Origin: Typha latifolia
Lineage: Eukaryota; Streptophyta; Magnoliopsida; Poales; Typhaceae
Assembly: GCA_019914945.1 (NCBI GenBank)
Contig: CM034100.1
Coordinates: forward strand, 8,877,096 to 8,941,095
Length of the DNA: 64,000 nucleotides
Reading direction: 5' to 3'
In this document: piece after piece, positions 10,343 to 21,555 of the stretch
Numbering within the stretch: position 1 is the first letter of the stretch
How the letters are laid out: each line of letters opens with the position of its first letter
Notes under the pieces: generated by a model
Told to the model about the DNA's origin: nothing
What the model saw: only the letters and a program-made list of their open reading frames with translations
Database searches by the model: none
Made by a program: the position numbers and the translations under genes

Positions 10343-12930
10343 TACCCGTCCCCCACCTCTCGCAGTCAGTTGCGAGATGTGGGAGAGAAGTGCGCCGGAG
10401 TGGAGTTAACTCCACTCCGTTATCCTCTCCACCTCTTCTCTATTTAATCTCCATTCCTTCCCCTCGAGTTTCCTTCTTTTGGAATTTCCCCTTCTTCGCT
10501 TTTCCCTTCTCTCTTTTCTCTCCTGAGCCGCCGAAGTTTTCGTGGCGGGCAGCGACTCACCGGAGCGCCGACAGCCAACCAAAACCCCTCACCTCAATCC
10601 TTGGGTTAGTCTCCATCCCCTCTTTAGTTTAATTTGAAAATAGCCTAGAAAATCATGTGTAATTAGGAATTTTTTTATGTCTGCCTTCACCGGAGAAATT
10701 CGACGGCTGGCGACCTCGGGTCGACAACCCACCGGTCTGGGAAGTTTTCCCGATTCAATCCCTTACTGTGGATACCCAAATTGGGTACCCACGGGGCGCG
10801 AGGGAGGTGATGCCATGTCGCCTCCCACCGTCGGGTTTCTTTGGCACAAGCAGCCACCACCGGCGGTGGTGGCCTCGCTCGTTAACCTCGACTGACCCAC
10901 CTCTTCACTTGGTAGAGATAGGTACCCGAGATGAGGGCTTCGAGCCCACCTTGCACTAAGTCGAGAAGCTCCCTAGCCGCCGACCATGGAGTTCCTCAAC
11001 TCTCACCCTCCGGCCGCACTGGGGGAGGAGTTGCCGGAGCCGGGGGCTGCCGGTGACGAGGAGAAAGTGGAGGTTGGGCCCCCACCGCTCTCTCTCTCTC
11101 TCTCTCTCTCTGGGCTATGGCGTGGGCTGCGTTGCAGCCCAGTTCCTCAGACCCCTCTTCTCTAAGGTCTTGGTGGACTGGGCTCCGAAGCCCAGTCCAC
11201 CCCCTTAGTTTCTGGTGGGCTGCGATAGGCCCCGCAACCCACCTCCTCATTTTGTCGGACTAGGCTCTAGAGCCCAGTCCACTATCTCACCCTGCTGGAC
11301 TAGGCTCTTGAGCCTAGTCCACTACCTCTGGTCCAGTGGGCTGCAGGTAGGTTTGTAGCCCACTCACCCTCTCTCTCTCACCTAATTTGCTGGGCCTTGA
11401 GCCCAACCCAACCTTTAACATTTTTACCCTAGACTAATTTATTATGAGTCTGTTATTTTTTCTTAAATTCTGTTAGCTACCTAAATTGTAATTATTATAA
11501 TTTTCTTAACCATGTTATTAATAAAATTAGGAACTATACTATCTCGGACATAGAGAATCAAACTTAAATTTACACAACAAGATGGTTAGTTTATAAGTCC
11601 ATTAATGTTATATTTATTTTATTTATAAATTATTAGATTCAGTATTGTGCGGGAAGGATCTTGAAATTCAAGAAGAGCCGATTGATTAGGAGAGTAAGAC
11701 GGATTCTAGAAATATCCCAAGCGAGTAGAATTCTATAATAGTCTATGAAAAATGCATACTTATGTCATTTCTTACCTGTGATAATTAAATGTCGTTTTCT
11801 TACTTGTGTAACTTATATGACATTTCATATCTGCAGTTTATTACATGTCAATTCTTACTTGCATTATTTATCACTTAATGCACATGTATGATAGACTCTA
11901 TGCTTGTTTATAATATCTGTTATTGTGATGATTATGTTAAATAATAGAGGTCATGACACCACGTACACGTATCACAGTTAGTCAAGTCCTAGTTAGGCAG
12001 TGCCCTTTTACCCACTCAACCCGGGGTTAAGGGTAGAGTGTATATTATATAGTATTATATTAGCAGCCCACACTTTAGGTCGGTAGCTGGTGGAGCATTC
12101 AGGTGATTACACTGCCCTAGTTGGAGACTAGACTAATATGATATTAGAAAAGATGATTGAGAGATAGGGATTGTAGTTCTAACGGTACCCGAGGATGCAG
12201 GGTCAGGGCGTCTTTTGAGTTGTATGCTCTTATCAGCCGTATGTGATGATTTCGCTCTGTGCGATGATTACTAGAACGGTGTTGATGGGCCTACGACTAG
12301 GCTCCTTAGTTTGATGGCCACAAACAACCGGTCATATGCAGCGTCGCCGGGCATGTATGGGCGATAATACCGCTAGTTGACTAGTCCCCCTTGATTTTTA
12401 TGGTGCTTTGTGAGATATGTTATTGTGATTCGACTCTTGTGTGGATTTCTATGTTAAATGAGCTATAATGATTAAAGCTATTAAAAGTCATAATGTACAT
12501 TTTTTTTGACGTGTTATGAGTTGCATTTTTATTTATCATGTAATAATCTTATATTATTATTAGATTTTACTTGCTGGGCCCCGTGCTCACCGTCATTTTG
12601 GTGGAAATATTTCAGAGCTAAATATAGAGGATGCGGACATCGAGGAGTAACAGATTCATTCCTTTATTTTTAGCATTTGTTTATTTTATTATTTCAACTG
12701 GACTTAGCCCCTGCAAGGGTATTTATGTTTTATCAAATTTTTTGATGGACTTGTATTCCTAGAGGCTTGTTGAGGCCTGTGATATTATAATTCTGGATTA
12801 TTTGTTGGATTAGTATGGTATTTCTTAACTTATTCAGATACTTAGCGAGATTATTTCACTGACAGGTACCGTGGGAATCACGTGGACATGCTCCACGTGA
12901 GGAACCATGAATTATAGAAGTGGGTGTTTC
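10343..12930. mobile_element. Insertion E inside the family A LTR, possibly a Tekay-like solo LTR
   Basis: About 2.6 kb of unrelated sequence separates two parts of one LTR. It has a 22-bp perfect palindrome (10397-10418), a TATTTAA near 10440, a GC-rich leader, a (CT)n run near 11090, a cluster of hairpins (11123-11405) and an AT-rich 3' half. Near 12570-12610 it has 'gggccccgtgctcacc', like Del/Tekay LTRs. The right end carries a 9-bp-arm inverted repeat (12878-12900). I found no pol and no clear target-site duplication, and the junctions include filler, so the element type is tentative. Confidence 0.45.
11123..11405. repeat. Cluster of seven GGGCT/AGCCC hairpins
   Basis: Inverted repeats lie at 11123-11141 (8-bp arms), 11173-11200 (12-bp arms, 4-nt loop, perfect), 11215-11242, 11257-11280, 11297-11320 (11-bp arms, perfect), 11336-11363 and 11391-11405. 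All use GGGCT or AGGCT against AGCCC or AGCCT at the tip. Two stem types recur: GTGGGCTGC-like and GGACTRGGCT-like. Confidence 0.85.
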
Positions 12931-13162
12931 AAGAGAGAAGTCTAGAGAGAAGATAGGAAGCAAGAAATCAATAATCCAATTGTATAATGAATTTGGCGAC
13001 CATCCACATATATATAGAGGCTAGCCAACAAGTACTAAAATAATAAGTAACCCTAATTCTAGAAGATTCTCCCCGATCGCATTCGGACGCACAGATCCTA
13101 ATTAATGCAATAAGAAAATAAATAACTAATACAATAAGAAAAGATCCTAACTAAGTGTATCA
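12931..13162 (-). mobile_element. Family A LTR, 5' part (U3 side), palindrome array mostly deleted
   Basis: It contains the TATA region ('tatatatagagg' near 13010-13022) and ends at CA (13161-13162), the complement of the LTR start TGATACACTTAG. Only a decayed palindrome trace remains near 13075-13095, so the array seen in sister LTRs is largely deleted here. Confidence 0.75.
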
Positions 13163-14508
13163 GCCCACCATGCTTCCCCCACCTTACCCTCAAGGTGAAA
13201 AGTCGGGGAAATGCTCCAAAATGTTAGTCTCCAACTCCCATGTCGTCTCATCAGATGGCTTGCCAAGCCACTCAACTAAAATCTCCATCTCTAATCTGGT
13301 ACCATGTTGTCGTCGACGTCTAGCAAATACACGAACTAGTTCTACGATCTCATTCTCCTCCAATGGCTCTGGTAGAACTGATCCAATGATCTCATGATCT
13401 CTAATCCGCATCCCGAGCAATGAAACATGGAAGACAGGATGCACTCTCGACCCCTCCAGTAGCTCCAAACAATATGCAACCGAATCAATATGCTCTAACA
13501 CCCGAAACAGACCAAAGTAGCGATGAGATAAATTTTGATTACGCATCAGATGTAAGATCACTTGTCAATACGATTGCACCTTGACAAAATATCCAACTGG
13601 CGATGTCGAACTCCTGCTCCCTATGGCTACGATCATAAACTTGCGTCATGCGGTTTTGAGCAAGTTTAAGATGAGCACGCAACCTCCTCAATGTGGTGTC
13701 TCTATCCATCAACGCTAAGTCCACCTTCGTCCGATCTGCAGATGCCACTGGATCATAAGCACGTAACATCGGAGTCGTGCGTCCATACACCACCTCAAAT
13801 GGAGTCAAGCCATGCTACTATGGTAAGCGGTGTTATAAGACCACTCCGCCCACGGTAAGAACTCCAACCATCATCTCGGCATCTCTCCCACAAAGCACCT
13901 CAAGTACTACTCAATGCCTCGATTGACCACCTCGGTTTGGCCGTCCGTCTGTGGATGGTAGGCCGAACTAAAGTTCAATCGAGTCCCCTGCAATCTGAAA
14001 AACTCCGTTCAAAAGTCACTCATAAATACAGGATCACGATCTGAGACAATCGTGTGTGGCATGCCATGTAACCGAGCAAAATCTCTAATAAAAATTTTAG
14101 CCACCGACTTGGCTGAAAACGCATGTGACAATACCTAAAAGTGCTCATATTTGCTCAATATGTCAACCACTACAAAAATAACATAATAACCACATACCAG
14201 CGGAAGACCCTCTATGAAATCCATAGAAATGTCTTCCAAAACATGGTTCGGTATAGGTAAAAGTTGTAGTAATCCAGCCGATTTTAATGTGGTTGCCTTG
14301 GCCCTTTGACAGACTTCGTAAGCACGGACAAAACTCTTCAGATCCCGCCTCAATCCTAGCCACGTGCAACTCTGAGATATCCTCCTATTTTTCGTTAAGA
14401 CACCCTCATGACCATCTTCTAGAGTATGGTGGAAGTGCTCCAATAATTTCTACCGCAATCCATCATTTCCGGGCACTCGAATGCATCAGCAGTCTAGTAG
14501 CAAACCGC
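13163..14508 (-). pseudogene. Family A pol 3' end: integrase core and chromodomain tail
   Basis: On the minus strand, 14443-14135 encodes the integrase zinc-binding and N-terminal core ('VCQRAKATTLKSAGLLQL', 'ISMDFIEGLP', with the first catalytic Asp). The region 14130-13800 continues the core in broken frames. 13808-13539 gives 'MTPFEVVYGRTTPMLRAYD' to 'LKLAQNRMTQVYDRSHREQ', and 13561-13190 gives 'YFGLFRVLEHIDSVAYCLELLEGSRVHPVFHVSLL' and a chromodomain-like end 'ILVEWLGKPSDETTWELE...FPDFSP'. The tail marks this as a chromodomain-bearing gypsy element. It ends about 30 bp before the LTR at 13162, the correct order. Frameshifts and stops make it non-functional. Confidence 0.85.
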
Positions 14509-16020
14509 CCACCTCTAGTGCGTCATATGAGTGTCAATGTTCCCCTCCTACCTATGCTTTCACATCATCACCCACCTCCGTTACAAAACCCAAGACAGGC
14601 GATGGTGGAACCCAAGAGGCGTGCGGCACCGGTGCGCTTTGTCAATGACGAGGATTGACACTATGAGGATGAGGTTGATCCCTATGGAGATGGTGATGGA
14701 CGTGCTTGAGGATATAGAGAAGGTGATCAAAATGCACAAAGGTTTAGACCTGAAACAAGCATCTTTCGCGAACTTGACAACGCTATTCGGGGGAGAACCG
14801 CATATTTGAACTTTCCAAAATTCCAAGGCAGTGATCCAATGGATTGGGTATTTCAAGTTGAACAATATTTTAATTTTCAAGGTACAGCGAAAGATGTAAA
14901 AGTCCAAATGGCAAACTTTCACCTCCAAGGAACGATATTGCATTGGTATAGATGGATAATTCGTGGTAGTGGATTTATTGGATGGGCTGAATTTTGTAGG
15001 AGGATTACACGTAGATTTGGTACAGTGGCATATGAAGATTTTATTGCCACATTAAGCAAGATGGTTCAAAGGACTATTGTATTGGCAAACTTTCACCTCC
15101 AAGGAACGATATTGCATTGGTATAGATTGATAATTCGTGGTAGTGGATTTATTGGATGGGCTGAATTTTGTAGGAGGATTACACGTAGATTTGGTACAGT
15201 GGCATATGAAGATTTTATTGCCATATTAAGCAAGATGGTTCAAAGGACTACTGTATTGGAGTACCAAGCTGAGTTTAAAAGAGTTAGTAGTCATTGTGAG
15301 CCACCGTGGCCCGAATGTACATTGATGAGTACATTTATTTCAAGGCTGCGAGATGAGATACAAGCGGATGTTCATGCTCTATGTCCTACTACTCTTGAGG
15401 AGGCCTTTGAGAAGGTGGTGAGGATGGAACAAAAGCATAGGGCTCTAAAGATAGTAGTGAAAATCAATTGGGGCAACTGAGATAGGCGGTTTGCTCCTAG
15501 AACACCGGTTGGAAATTCTGCGGTTTCAAAAACAGCGGCTGCGACTACTAGACCACGACCACCTTTGAAACATTCTTCCAACAATAGAAGAAGCACTAAA
15601 CCCACCGTTCGAACTCTCACAGCTGCCCAGGTGGAGGAGCGAAGAGCCTTTGCTTTCGATGTGATGAGCGTTTCACCCCTGGTGATCGGTGTTCTAAACC
15701 GATCGGGAGTGTGATGCTTATTGATGGTCCTAAGGACGAGGATGAGATAGTTGATGATGGAGAGTGTCCAAAGGAGACCCATGAGGAGATCGTTAAGGAG
15801 GGCATTGAGGAAGATATCCAAGCTGAAATATTGATGCATGCATATTCGGGTACTTCCGCATTGAGGACGTTACAGGTAGACGGACTTGTTAGAAAGCATT
15901 GTGTGCACATCCTCATCGATTCGGGGAGTACACACAACTTTCTAGATGAGAGACTAGTGAGGAGATTGGGTTTGGATGCCGAACCGACTACGGGGCCCGC
16001 GTTCCTGGAGGTCGTGTTCG
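14509..16020 (+). pseudogene. Family A gag, zinc knuckle and protease, with a 58-codon duplication
   Basis: It begins abruptly next to minus-strand integrase. The gag core is in 14806-15480 ('FPKFQGSDPMDWVFQVEQYF', 'LRDEIQADVHALCPTTLEEAFEKVVRMEQKH'). The block from 'ANFHLQGTILHWYR' to 'LSKMVQRT.VL' occurs twice in tandem. After a stop at 15478, the linker and a decayed knuckle follow near 15640-15700 ('PGDRCSKPIGS', with the knuckle His and part of the Cys pattern altered). The aspartic protease motif LIDSGSTHNF is intact near 15911-15940, in a 147-codon frame (15711-16154) that reads on into an unrelated LTR fragment. Confidence 0.85.
14911..15258 (+). repeat. In-frame 174-bp tandem duplication within gag
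   Basis: Unit 1 is 14911-15084 and unit 2 is 15085-15258. They differ at only a few positions, for example TGG/TTG in 'YR(W/L)II'. The duplication adds 58 residues without breaking the frame. Confidence 0.9.
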
Positions 16021-16136
16021 CAAATCTAGAGAAGGGGTTTCTTGAGTGCGTTCGCAAGAGATCGAGCACGTTCGAACGCGATCGGGCGCATTCGAACGCG
16101 ATCGACGAGAATCCTCTAGAATTAGGGTTTCATATA
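16021..16136 (+). mobile_element. Family A/A2 LTR fragment with palindrome array
   Basis: Several GTTCGAACGC-type motifs (about 16045-16105) are followed by 'gaattagggtttcat', which normally follows the array in family A LTRs. The fragment is joined on both sides to unrelated sequence. Confidence 0.65.
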
Positions 16137-16931
16137 GAGGATGCGATAAGTTGAGACTCTTGATGAAATATGAGATTTATGTGATTTAATTAGAAATGAG
16201 ATATGTTGGTTTTTAATCATAGATGTTAAATTGAGATATTATGTTCTTTGATATGTTAGTTGTTTTGATGATACTAATTGGAGAGATAATTGGATAGAGT
16301 TATTAATAGAGCCTATAGATACGATTATTTATTATGATTGATAGATGATTTGAAAGTTGAACTAATTGCTTTATAAGATGGTAATGAAAGGAATACAGAT
16401 GATTATGATATTTCATATACAGTGTATTGATGGATGTTTATTATATTACTAGATGATAAACAAATAATGATGTATAGTAAAATGATTATATTAGCATTTG
16501 TTTAACCGTTGGCATACATGTTCGATTATTACTAGAGGTTATTGAACGAGCCTTTTAGAATGATGAGATTGATCTTAATAATTGTAAAGACTTCCAGGTT
16601 TGCATTTGAGCCTTAAGATAAAGATATTTGATTGGGAGATAATGATTTCATGATTGATTCCATTATAGTTTGTGAAAATTTGATCTTTTAATAAATTGCA
16701 AAGTTAAGGTTGTGAGTTGATCAAAGTAAAATGGAAGATATACTAGTAAGGTTGTAATCCATATTTTTGGATGTCTTCTAATCTATATGAATTAGATAGT
16801 GTTAGTTATTTTATTGATAGATCATAATAGCATGACCAATTTAGGAGATTAATCTTAATAGCTTTAGTTCATGTACAATGATTTTGTAGATTTGTTTGAG
16901 ATATGTTTATGTATTCTTAAAGATCAAGTAT
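16137..16931 (+). mobile_element. Family B internal-region fragment
   Basis: It matches 23751-24568 nearly throughout, starting 'tatagaggatgcgat' and ending 'agatcaagtatgatgg' in both, with scattered substitutions and small indels. No ORF is retained. The abrupt ends at both sides suggest it was moved as a fragment. Confidence 0.75.
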
Positions 16932-18116
16932 GATGGTTTTCACTAGCGTTCTAGGTGCAAACCGCCCATCTCGGTTGCCCCAATTGGTTTTTGCTGCCAT
17001 CTTTAGCACCTTATATTTTTGCTCCATCCTCACGACCTTCTCAAAGGCCTCCTCAAGAGTAGGAGGACAAAGAGTAGGAGCATCTGCTTGTATCTCATCC
17101 TGCAGCCCTAAAATAAATATGCCCATCAATGTTGGTTCGGGCTAAGGTGGCTCACAACGACTACTAACTCTTTCAAACTTAGCTTGGTACTCCAATACGG
17201 TCGTCCTCTGTGCCATCTTGCTTAATGTTACAACAAAATCTTCATATATCGCTGTTCCAAATCTGCGTGTAATCCTCTTATAAAAATCAGCCCATCTGGT
17301 AAATCTACCACCACGAATAACCGATCTATACCAATGCAATGCTATTCCTTGGAGGTGAAAGCTTACCATCTGTACTTTTGCATCTTCCGCTATACCTTGA
17401 GAATCAAAATATTGATCAACTTGAAACTCCCAATCGGTTGGATCACCATGTTGGAATTTTGGAAAATCCAAGCGTGCGATTCTCCCCCGAATAGCATTGT
17501 CCGGTTCGCAAAAGATCATTGGTTCAGGTCTAAACCTTTGTGCAGGTTGATCACCCTCCCTAAATCCTCGAGCACGTCCATCACCATCTTCATAAGGATC
17601 AACCTCATCCTCATAGTGTCAATCCTCCTCATCGATGAAGCGCACCAGTGCAGCACGTCTCTCGAGTTCCACAACTGCGAGTCTTGGGTTTTGCAATGGA
17701 GGTGGGGAATGATGTGTGGGCATAGGTAAGAGGGGATCATTGACACTCGCATGACACACCTAGACCTATGGGGTATGAGTTCGATAAGGCTCCACCGATG
17801 GTCCTTGAAACTCCGATCGCCGTCGAGGAGATAACGAATCAAATCGGTTTATGACATATTCCTTGAAATCATTGTGCTCCGTTTGAACTGAGTCAACTCT
17901 ATGCATCAATGTATGGAACTTGCCCCTAAGTTCATCCATATTCCCACTCATGGACGTTGGTTGACTCGGTTCTACCGTGGTCGCTCCAAAAGAATCGACT
18001 TCACGGTTAGGGTCATCATGGATTGAGTCTTCCCTTGTCAATGTGCTCTCCATAGGTCTCCTTGTTGATGTCATCTTCTTTGTTTCAACTATTAATGAAG
18101 GTATGAGGTTCGCCTG
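16932..18116 (-). pseudogene. Family A gag, nearly full length
   Basis: The N-terminal frame (18128-17766) gives 'MVSEQANLIPSLIVE' and 'MTSTRRPMEST', continuing through 'MDELRGKFHTLMHRVDSVQ...NDFKEYVINRF', a probable coiled coil. The proline-rich linker and acidic stretch follow, then the gag core (17519-17142: 'LDFPKFQHGDPTDWEFQVDQYFDSQG', 'GTAIYEDFVVTLSKMAQRTTVLEYQ') and its C-terminal part (17129-16917: 'LQDEIQADAPTLCPPTLEEAFEKVVRMEQK'). Frame changes separate the three pieces. The N-terminus starts immediately after the PBS at about 18117, so the start region is natural. The C-terminal knuckle is missing. Confidence 0.85.
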
Positions 18117-18128
18117 CTCTGATACCAA
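18117..18128 (-). promoter_or_regulatory. Single family A primer-binding site
   Basis: The minus strand carries one TGGTATCAGAGC-type copy between the LTR end and the gag start. Contrast the multi-copy versions near 9781, 59474 and 63357. Confidence 0.7.
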
Positions 18129-18130
18129 AT

Positions 18131-18840
18131 TAATAAGTTCTCAAACTAAAGATAAGCTACGCAACTATTCCTTTAAGATCTAAATATATTATAGGAAGGG
18201 AACAAAGTGGGTGATGGTGGGTGATGGTGGTGGTGACGGGTGGAGTGGATGTTAGAGTTATGGATGATGGTGGAGATGAAGGTGGATTGTGGATGTGATT
18301 TAGGGATATAGATGAAGGGAACGAAGTGGTCGAGATCCCAAAGAAGAGGGGTGGCTCGATAGTCGAGGGATATTAGAAGTTAGGAGAAACCTTACGAACG
18401 GTAAAGGTGGAAGGATGGTGAAGAGGGAGGAGGGAGAAGTGTAGAGAGAAGATAGGAGGCAAGAAATCAATAATCCAATAACATAATGTTGTTGACTGCC
18501 ATCCACATATATATAGAGGCTAGCCAATAAGTCCTAAAATAATATGAAACACTAATTCTAGAACTTTCCCGTCGATCGAACGCGTCCGATCGCGTTCGAA
18601 CGCACCAAAAGACGTTCTTTGTATGTGCGAACCAATGCATGCATTCAAACGCGTGTGCTCGAACTCGCCCGACTGCATTCGAACGGACAATATGCATTCT
18701 TTGTATTTACGAACCTGATGTAGGTATTCGCAAGGGCATTCGAATGCGACCTCTATTGCGTTCAAACACAACCTATAAAAATTTTAGTTTAATGAAAAAA
18801 ATACCTAATGCAATAATAAAAGTTCCTAACTAAGCGTATC
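18131..18840 (-). mobile_element. Family A LTR with internal deletions
   Basis: It keeps the U5 side, a C-rich stretch, the TATA region ('tatatatagaggc' near 18507-18519), a palindrome array (about 18575-18775) and ends within one base of the canonical start (minus strand GATACGCTTAG). About 150 bp present in sister LTRs near the U5 side are missing. Confidence 0.8.
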
Positions 18841-19697
18841 TACCTCAAGGACCAGCGGTGGGACCACACTGAACTGATACCCCACACTTCCAGGTGCGAC
18901 ATGTTAGCGTCAATGATCCTCTTTAACCTATGCCTACACATCATCCCCCACCTCCGTTACAAAACCCAAGACTGACGATAGTGGAACTTGAGAGGCGAGC
19001 GGCACTAGTGCACTTCATCGATGAGGAAGATTGGCACTTTGAGGATGAGGTTGATCCCTTTGGAGATGGTGATGGACGTGCTCGAGGATTTAGAGAAGGA
19101 GATCAACATGCACATTGGTTCAGACCTGAACCAAGGATCTTTCGCGAACCCGACAATGCTATTCAGGGGAGAACTCCACGCTTGGATTTTCCAAAATTCT
19201 AAGACGGTGATCCAATAGATTGGGTGTTTCAAGTGGAGAAATACTTTGATTGTCAAGGGACAGCGGAGGACGCAAAGGTCTAGATGGCAAGCTTTCACCT
19301 CCACGGAACAGCATCAATTATTCATGGTAGAGGATTTGGGGCAGCGGCATATGAAGATTTTGCTACCATATTAAGCAAGATGGTTCAGAGGACGACCGTA
19401 TTAGAGTATCAAACTGAATTTGAAAGAGTTAGTACTTGTTCTGAGCCCACCGACATTAATGAGCACATTCATTTTAGGGCTTCGGGATGAGATACAGGCG
19501 AATGTTCATGCTATTTGTTCTACCACTCTTGAGGAGGCCTTTGAGAAGGCCGTGAGGATGGAGCAAAAACATAAGGCTCTCAAGATGGCAGCAAAAACAA
19601 ATTAGGGCAATCGAGATCGGCGGTTTGCGCCTAGAATACCAGCTGAAAATTCTGCGGGTTCAAAGACAGCAGCAGCGAGTACTAGACCACAACCACC
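18841..19697 (+). pseudogene. Family A gag, partial, opposite to the adjoining LTR
   Basis: It reads from the Pro-rich linker ('MPTHHPPPPLQNPR', 18930 on) through 'NAIQGRTPRLDFPKF', a broken core, and 'LRDEIQANVHAICSTTLEEAFEKAVRMEQKHKALKMAAKTN' (to 19605), then decays in the linker before the knuckle. It has several frameshifts and stops, plus a deletion of about 80 bp after 'FHLHGTA'. The sequence abuts the exact 5' terminus of a minus-strand LTR on its left. Confidence 0.8.
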
Positions 19698-20190
19698 GCT
19701 TCTTCTCCTTCTCTCTCGTTCCCTCATTCCTTGACTCCACCGCTTCTAGCCTCCCTCTATTGGCCACTCACCCTAGTCCCTTATGAATGACCCAGTCCTC
19801 CCCTTTCTTCAAATCTCTCTACGTTTGCCCTAACCCTTTCATCATCCATAATCCCTCCATCACCATCTTCTTACCAGTACCACCCCATTACCATCGGCCT
19901 ACCACCTCTATAATCCACCTAGGATCTCGTGCCTCCATCCACGGATCCATAGATGGACTCCTTGATATTAATTTACTTATCTGAAGATATCTCCAGATCC
20001 CACTGTCTGATTTCCCTAAAATGAAATTCGATGGAAATCTCTTTTCTAGAGCTACAATATATCAAAATTTCACATTGATCCGACCGCTATAACTTTCAAA
20101 ATTATTTTCCAAATTTCTATGTCAGATCCTATTCAGATCTAAAAACAGGATAGATCAAACCTTAGCCCAAGAGGAGATCGTATTAGTAAG
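19698..20190 (+). mobile_element. A2-type LTR fragment (R-U5 part)
   Basis: It is pyrimidine-rich up to about 19900, then matches 47120-47290 in outline ('cttttct.gagctacaa', 'gatccgaccg', 'gatcgtatta'). No palindrome array is present. It is cut at about 20190. Confidence 0.5.
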
Positions 20191-21312
20191 TAGGTCGACA
20201 AGTAGATTAATAACAACAACATTTTATGTCAAATCTATGTTCTATAATTACAACATTGGGATTGGATCAATTGCAATTCTATTAGATTCATCATCAATTA
20301 AATCATCCTCTAATAATGCATCAATATTCTTTTATCAGATATTTCAAACAGTTTGCTATCACATAATACATTGTATAATATATGACTATTTTATTCACCT
20401 ATAATAATAAGTGCAATAGCTATATCATCAAATTGATCATCCAAATCTATATGTGATGTTGACTACTACAACCTTCATTACTTATATTAGTAACTTTATT
20501 AATTTAGCGACTCTAAGTGGTTTACTAGGGCCTTAATGACCTGGTGACTAGTTTATATTAAATATCCATGTAACATCAATCAATGTATCAATATGGTTTT
20601 AAAGTGGAGCTTCAATTGGTGTATTAATATCGTTGCTTTCTTCATTAACAATTGATGTACTAATAATATAGACTTCCAATATACATTGGTGCATAGCATC
20701 AATATTGTCATCATCATCAATTCCGATGTACTCTAGTTTTTCTCATTAAAAAACACTACTAAATATTAATTTTATACTCCAATTCTCTGTACTTATTTTA
20801 CTTGCTTTTGAAACTTTTTCTACAAATTCATTGTAACTACAATTTCTAACCACGTTAATGTACCATCTTGCAAATATTTAATATTATCACTCCAAATATA
20901 TGTAATTATTATAAACATCTAAGGCATATTTTGGAAAAGAAAAATACATATAAGAGTTTCATTGTTAATTGTAAACTCTTTATACAGATAGAAACTCTAT
21001 ATCTTAGTTAATTGTATTTTTATGTTGGAGTCCACTCTATAACCGTATATGCCGGAGGAACAAAACTAATTAATAATTTTAAGGAGGCAAAATTAATCCG
21101 TTAAGAAATACAAAAATTCATCCACTAAGGTAAAATTAATCACGAAGGAAACGAAACTATATTAATATTAAGTTGAAATGAACAAAATGAACTCTACGAG
21201 TTAGGGTGTTCATGATGCCTCTAAAGCATGGGATTTCGAAGCATGGTCAAAATAAAATCTGAAACATGATCAAAATAAACTTAAAATTTTTTCAACATTC
21301 TATCAAAATTAA
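20191..21312. other. Unassigned AT-rich stretch
   Basis: No ORF over 60 codons looks real on either strand, and no RNA gene is apparent. Locally repeated 'gatgtatcaat/catcaat' words occur between 20560 and 20740. It may be a very old element or a spacer. Confidence 0.4.
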
Positions 21313-21555
21313 TGATACATTTAGTTAGGGTCTTTTCTTATTGCATTAGTTATTTGTTTTCATTAAAATAAATTTTCTCTAGACCGCGTTTGAACACGAT
21401 AGGAGGCGCGTTCTAACGCATTTGTGAATGTGAAATGCGCGTTCGAACACGGTCGGGTGCATTCGAACGCTTGCATTGCGTTCGCATCGATAGAGAATAT
21501 TTTTTGTGTGTTCGAACGCGATCGACATTTTTTGTGTGTTCGAACACAATTGTGG
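21313..21555 (+). mobile_element. Family A LTR 5' fragment with palindrome array
   Basis: It starts TGATACATTTAG at 21313, the family A LTR start, and runs through a decayed array (about 21385-21550) before switching to family B LTR sequence at about 21555. It therefore replaces the 5' part of a family B LTR. Confidence 0.7.

Noticed and set aside
10327..11250. Host exon candidates in the GC-rich part of insertion E
   Set aside because: Several short frames overlap but none continues, splice structure is not evident and the region consists of hairpin repeats and CT runs.
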